Positions 61,003 through 64,000 of a DNA stretch of 64,000 bases are shown in pieces. The notes under the pieces are model-generated. The model was not told where the DNA came from, did not search any database, and was given only the letters and a program-made list of their open reading frames with translations. This stretch comes from CAISIP01 sp965278985 (GTDB taxonomy: Bacteria > Pseudomonadota > Gammaproteobacteria > Burkholderiales > Burkholderiaceae_C). Both the position numbers and the translations under genes were made by a program. The stretch lies in assembly GCA_965278985.1 (NCBI GenBank), contig OZ257131.1, forward strand, positions 5,084,001 to 5,148,000, written 5' to 3'. The first letter of the stretch is position 1. Every line of letters begins with the position of its first letter.

Positions 61003-61517
61003 GCCGCCGCTCCCGCCGCTGCCATGTCTAGCCTTGCAGCCCGCAGCTTCAGCAAAAACTGCGTGGCGTTGATCGCATAGGCCGCATAGGCCGACAGCGC
61101 CAGCACCATCTGTTGGGTGGCCGTTCCCCAACCGTTCCACCAGGCCAGCAGGTAGGCCGTGTGCAGGGCCAGCACCAGCATGCTGAACACGTCTTCCCAG
61201 TAGAACGCCGGGGCGAAGAGCCAACGGTCGAAGACCACCTTTTCCCAGATGCAGCCCGTGACCATGATCAGGTAGAGCAGCGTGGTCTTGGTCAGCACGC
61301 TCCAGGCCGCCAGTTGTTCGCCCTGGCCGGTCCACAGGAAACGCAACACCAGGCCCACGCTCACCAGGAAGACCAGAAACTGCACCGGCGCCAGCAGGCC
61401 CTGCACCAGGGTCCAGCGGGTGGCATCGCGGCGGGCGCGCTCGGTGGGGGTGTAGAGCGGTGCGCGCCGGCGCACTGCGTGCAATGGTGCGTCGGATAGC
61501 GAGGCGATCGGGGACAT
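60999..61517 (-). CDS. bchF: 3-vinyl bacteriochlorophyllide hydratase BchF
   Basis: Membrane enzyme of BChl synthesis that hydrates the 3-vinyl group, 172 residues from the ATG at 61517. LYTPTERARRDATRWTLVQG and the following helix LLAPVQFLVFLVSVGLVLRF, then GCIWEKVVFDRWLFAPAFYW, are typical. A GTG at 61475 would start MRRRAPLYTPTER and fit the length of relatives better. The promoter at 61524-61552 puts the predicted transcription start at the 61517 ATG, so either the mRNA is leaderless or the GTG is the true start. It heads the bchFNBHLM-lhaA-puhABC-acsF-puhE run. Confidence 0.93.
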   Translation of the reverse strand: MSPIASLSDAPLHAVRRRAPLYTPTERARRDATRWTLVQGLLAPVQFLVFLVSVGLVLRFLWTGQGEQLAAWSVLTKTTLLYLIMVTGCIWEKVVFDRWLFAPAFYWEDVFSMLVLALHTAYLLAWWNGWGTATQQMVLALSAYAAYAINATQFLLKLRAARLDMAAAGAAA

Positions 61518-61523
61518 GCGGCG

Positions 61524-61552
61524 AATCTAGGCCGCGCGCCGCAATGTGTCAA
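61524..61552 (-). promoter_or_regulatory. Sigma-70 promoter of the bchF superoperon
   Basis: On the minus strand TTGACA (61552-61547), a 17-bp spacer and TAGATT (61529-61524). The -35 element is perfect and lies inside the PpsR-type box at 61547-61564. The predicted start is at about 61517, the A of the bchF ATG. Confidence 0.6.
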
Positions 61553-61564
61553 CCTAAATTGACG
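61547..61564. promoter_or_regulatory. PpsR/CrtJ-type box overlapping the bchF -35 element
   Basis: TGTCAACCTAAATTGACG fits TGT-N12-ACA with the last base changed (TGT-N12-ACG). It is palindromic in TGTCAA/TTGACG. By overlapping the -35 box it would let the repressor block bchF transcription. Confidence 0.65.
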
Positions 61565-61604
61565 TTAAGTTTGCAAGACACTTCTAAGGGTTTTCCCGTG
61601 GATG

Positions 61605-61622
61605 TGTCAAAACTGCTTGACG
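61605..61622. promoter_or_regulatory. Second PpsR/CrtJ-type box, 58 bp from the first
   Basis: TGTCAAAACTGCTTGACG, again TGT-N12-ACG with the same arms as the first box. It sits towards the divergent aerR gene. The remaining intergenic sequence to 61837 has no recognised gene; a 68-codon open frame from 61598 lacks support. Confidence 0.6.
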
Positions 61623-61827
61623 CTTTGCAGGCATCGTCCGACATTGCAGGCCGGGCGCAAATTCCGGTTGAAAGAACAGCGCCCAAACCCTCGCCTTCCG
61701 CAGAAGCGCGCCTGACCTGGGTGGTTCATAGTCTGATTGGCAGCGGCATTGTCTGGTGTGTTGGAGCACGGGGCGCCCGTTCCAGTGAACGAGGCGTACC
61801 TTGATGATGACTGTTGTGAGTCCACCC

Positions 61828-61834
61828 GAGGAGA
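61828..61834 (+). promoter_or_regulatory. Shine-Dalgarno sequence of aerR deciding a GTG start
   Basis: GAGGAGA ends three bases before GTG at 61838 and six before a second GTG at 61841, supporting one of these as the start of aerR. Confidence 0.6.
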
Positions 61835-61837
61835 CAC

Positions 61838-62767
61838 GTGGTGGGTGCAAGAAATCCTGATCGATCCGATCGGCGCAGTGCGTCGCCCCTTCGCAGCAAG
61901 ATCAACGATGCGATAGGTGGGCATTCCCCGAGCAGAGAGGGCGAACCCGCAAGGGCAGGGCCCAAGCTGGTGTCCGACAACAGCGGGCACGAGCAGCAGT
62001 TGTCGCGCGTGGTAGAGCTGGAGATCATTCCCCGGCTTCTGCTGATGCATGCGCAGGCAGCTGCGGAGCTGCGGCGCGGTGGTGTGACGATCACCAGTAC
62101 CCATGTGGCCACGTTGGCCGAGCTTGCGGTCGAAAACGACCCCCAGAGCGCCTCGCGTTTCGTGCATGCGCTGGCCGATGCCGGCGCCACGCCCCGCCAG
62201 GTCCTGCTCGAACTGCTGGGCCCCTGCGCTGCGCTGATGGGCAGCTGGTGGTGCAGCGATGTCTTCGATTTCGCCGATGTATCCATTGGCATCTGCAGGT
62301 TGCAGCAGGCATTGCACGACCATGTGTACATGGCGCGGCCGGCTTTGCGGCAGGGGGCACCGCGCATTCTGCTCGCGGCGCCGCCCGAATCGCAGCACAC
62401 CTTTGGTGCGGCGATCGCGGCGGAATGTTTCGTGCATGCAGGATGGGACGCGCAGTTCGCGCCGGGCCTGGACTGGGAGTCCTTGGGCGGATTGCTGGAA
62501 GATGAAAAATTTGACGTATTGGGTGTGTCACTGTCATGTGACGCCCATGTGGTGCAGGTAGCGTCTGGTATCGTCGAGTTGCGCCGCATGTCGCGCAACC
62601 CCCGGCTGGGTGTGATGGTCGGCGGGCCGCTGGCATCGGCGCGTGATGACCTGGCCACCCGCTGCAATGCGGACGGGATGGCCACAGGTGCCGCCGACGC
62701 CGTGGAATGGGCCCAACGTTGGGTAGGAGAAACGGTTCGCAACACTGATTCCATGGGCGGCAATTAA
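61838..62767 (+). CDS. aerR: B12-binding photosynthesis regulator AerR/PpaA
   Basis: Cobalamin-binding antirepressor that modulates PpsR/CrtJ in response to light, 309 residues. The C-terminal half is a B12-binding fold: RILLAAPPESQHTFGAAIAA with the conserved H of the lower-axial type, FDVLGVSLSCDAHVVQVASG, and LGVMVGGPLASARDDLATRC. A MerR-like helical region with ALMGSWWCSDVFDFADVSIG precedes it. GTG start behind a strong ribosome site. It is divergent from bchF and immediately upstream of ppsR, a conserved arrangement. Confidence 0.92.
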   Translation: MVGARNPDRSDRRSASPLRSKINDAIGGHSPSREGEPARAGPKLVSDNSGHEQQLSRVVELEIIPRLLLMHAQAAAELRRGGVTITSTHVATLAELAVENDPQSASRFVHALADAGATPRQVLLELLGPCAALMGSWWCSDVFDFADVSIGICRLQQALHDHVYMARPALRQGAPRILLAAPPESQHTFGAAIAAECFVHAGWDAQFAPGLDWESLGGLLEDEKFDVLGVSLSCDAHVVQVASGIVELRRMSRNPRLGVMVGGPLASARDDLATRCNADGMATGAADAVEWAQRWVGETVRNTDSMGGN

Positions 62768-62839
62768 TTGCATGTCTACTATGTGCCAAACCCCGTGCAG
62801 CAAGCGATTTGCCGCCTACCGGAGCACCGAAAGCCCTTG

Positions 62840-64000
62840 ATGCGCAACAGCAGTCCTTCGACCGAAACCTTTCCCGCTTCGCAGGCGCTGAGCCTGACCG
62901 ATGGGGACGCCGCTGTCATGGCGGCGGTGGTCTCGGCATCGTCCGACATCGCCCTGGTGGTCGACGCCCAGGGTGTGATCCGGGACGTGGCGCTGGGAGC
63001 CGAGGCCGCGCAGGATCTGGCAGAAGCACAACAGTGGGCGGGGCGGCGCTGGCTGGACACGGTCACGGTCGAGAGCCGGCCCAAGGTCATGGCCATGATG
63101 GAGGCCGCGCAGGGCGAGGACATCGAACATGCCGGTGGTGGAACGGCACGGCAGGTCAACCATCCCCTGGGTGGCGGCGTCGACCTGCCCATTGCCTACC
63201 GTGTCGTGCCCCTGCGCAGCGGTGGACGCCTGCTCGCACTCGGGCGCAACCTGCGCACGCTGGCTGCCGTGCAGCAGCGGCTGATCGATGCGCAACAGTC
63301 CATGGAGCGCGACTACCTGCGGCTGCGCCATGCAGAGGCGCGCTACCGCCTGCTCTTCGAGGCGGTGGAAGAAGCGTTGGTCGTGGTGGAAGTCTCCACC
63401 TTGAATGTGGTGGAGCACAACGCTGCAGCGGCCCGCCTGGTGGGAGATGCTTCCCGGCGCATGGCGTCGCGGCCCGCGCTCGAGCTGTTCGCGGCCCAGT
63501 CGCATCCCGCCTTGCAGGTGCTGTTCTCGCAGACCCGCAGCACCGGCCGCGCGGTGGCCGAAGGCATGCGGCTGGCCGCGGGCACCGAGGTGCGCCTCGT
63601 GGGTTCGCAGTTCAAGCAGGACGGCGTCACGCTGCTGCTGGTGCGGCTGGTGCCATCGGTCCAGGTGCAGGCCCGCGAGCAGGGAGGCCCGTCGCTGCTG
63701 GACGTGGTGAATGCCATGCCCGATGCGTTCGTGTTGTCCGACATGCTGGGCCGCATCCTCAGCGCCAACCAGGCGTTCATCGACATGCTGCAGCTGCCCG
63801 CCGGCGAGCCACTGGTGGGCCAGATGCTGGACCGCTGGCTGGGGCGCTCCACGGTGGACCTGAAGGTGCTGATCGGCAACCTGCGCCAGCACGGTGTGCT
63901 GCGCCTGTTTCCCACCACCTTGCGCGCCAGCGATGGCCAGGCCACGACGGTGGAGATCTCGGCGGTGGCCGTGCTCGACGGGCCGCAACCCTGCCTGGGC
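62840..64000 (+). CDS. ppsR: Photosynthesis repressor PpsR/CrtJ, 3' end off window
   Basis: PAS-domain transcription factor that represses bch, crt and puc genes under oxygen. The 387 codons present cover the N-terminal domain (SSDIALVVDAQGVIRDVALG), the helical Q-linker (LRTLAAVQQRLIDAQQSMER), PAS1 (RYRLLFEAVEEALVVVEVST) and PAS2 (VNAMPDAFVLSDMLGRILSA). The C-terminal Fis-type HTH and its redox cysteine lie beyond 64000. It follows aerR by 72 bp. It would bind the two TGT-N12-ACG boxes in the bchF-aerR gap. Confidence 0.93.
   Translation, partial: MRNSSPSTETFPASQALSLTDGDAAVMAAVVSASSDIALVVDAQGVIRDVALGAEAAQDLAEAQQWAGRRWLDTVTVESRPKVMAMMEAAQGEDIEHAGGGTARQVNHPLGGGVDLPIAYRVVPLRSGGRLLALGRNLRTLAAVQQRLIDAQQSMERDYLRLRHAEARYRLLFEAVEEALVVVEVSTLNVVEHNAAAARLVGDASRRMASRPALELFAAQSHPALQVLFSQTRSTGRAVAEGMRLAAGTEVRLVGSQFKQDGVTLLLVRLVPSVQVQAREQGGPSLLDVVNAMPDAFVLSDMLGRILSANQAFIDMLQLPAGEPLVGQMLDRWLGRSTVDLKVLIGNLRQHGVLRLFPTTLRASDGQATTVEISAVAVLDGPQPCLG

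Noticed and set aside
61598..61804. Possible small protein (68 codons) between bchF and aerR
   Set aside because: It starts with GTG without a ribosome site, overlaps the second PpsR box and lacks the high third-position GC of real genes here.
1..64000. tRNA, rRNA, CRISPR arrays, complete insertion sequences
   Set aside because: None could be recognised by reading; a covariance-model search would be needed to exclude small RNAs.

Overview
The window is about 68-70% GC with the strong third-position GC bias of Burkholderiales. The gene set points to a facultatively phototrophic, potentially autotrophic betaproteobacterium of the Comamonadaceae/Rubrivivax type: a bacteriochlorophyll and reaction-centre assembly superoperon with PpsR/AerR regulators, a red-type (form IC) RuBisCO operon, and betaproteobacterial housekeeping genes. 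The genus is inferred from gene content only.

Left part (1-20.5 kb) is mostly core genome: a partial D-amino acid dehydrogenase, a DsbA-fold thiol oxidoreductase, comM, a nitrogen-controlled glnK-amtB operon with a sigma-54 promoter and two NtrC-type enhancers, a mutarotase-lactonase pair, glcE-glcF (glycolate oxidase subunits without glcD), a PAS/GGDEF/EAL protein, glutathione peroxidase, lplT and alr (divergent), a cbpA-cbpM-usp cluster, an AEC carrier, an RNB-domain RNase and a LysE exporter. From 20.5 to 23.1 kb composition changes: a low-GC orphan with SGNH-like motifs, a PAP2 phosphatase and the decayed C-terminal end of an alpha/beta hydrolase suggest insertion and deletion. A VOC protein and an EAL/HDOD protein follow. 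From 25.2 to 33.3 kb a compact minus-strand block encodes a polar amino acid ABC importer, a D-threonine aldolase/D-serine dehydratase-like PLP enzyme and an ATP-dependent hydantoinase/oxoprolinase pair, with a divergent LysR gene.

Right part (34.4-64 kb) is a continuous autotrophy and phototrophy region. cbbR is divergent from cbbLSXFPZY, which supplies form IC RuBisCO, its activase CbbX, FBPase, phosphoribulokinase and the two clean-up phosphatases (2-phosphoglycolate and xylulose-1,5-bisphosphate). Convergent to it is dabB-dabA, an energy-coupled inorganic-carbon accumulation system with its own LysR gene. Next is the conserved run bchF-N-B-H-L-M-lhaA-puhA-B-C-acsF-puhE, read leftwards and closely coupled by 4-bp overlaps. 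The bchF promoter has a TTGACA -35 box inside a PpsR/CrtJ-type palindrome, and a second palindrome lies 58 bp away towards the divergent aerR (ppaA)-ppsR (crtJ) genes. The ppsR gene runs off the right edge.

Together these genes can make BChl with the oxygen-dependent cyclase AcsF, assemble reaction centres, import bicarbonate/CO2 through DabAB without any visible carboxysome, fix CO2 with RuBisCO, and handle its side products through CbbZ, CbbY and GlcEF. No tRNA, rRNA, CRISPR array or complete insertion sequence was recognised.
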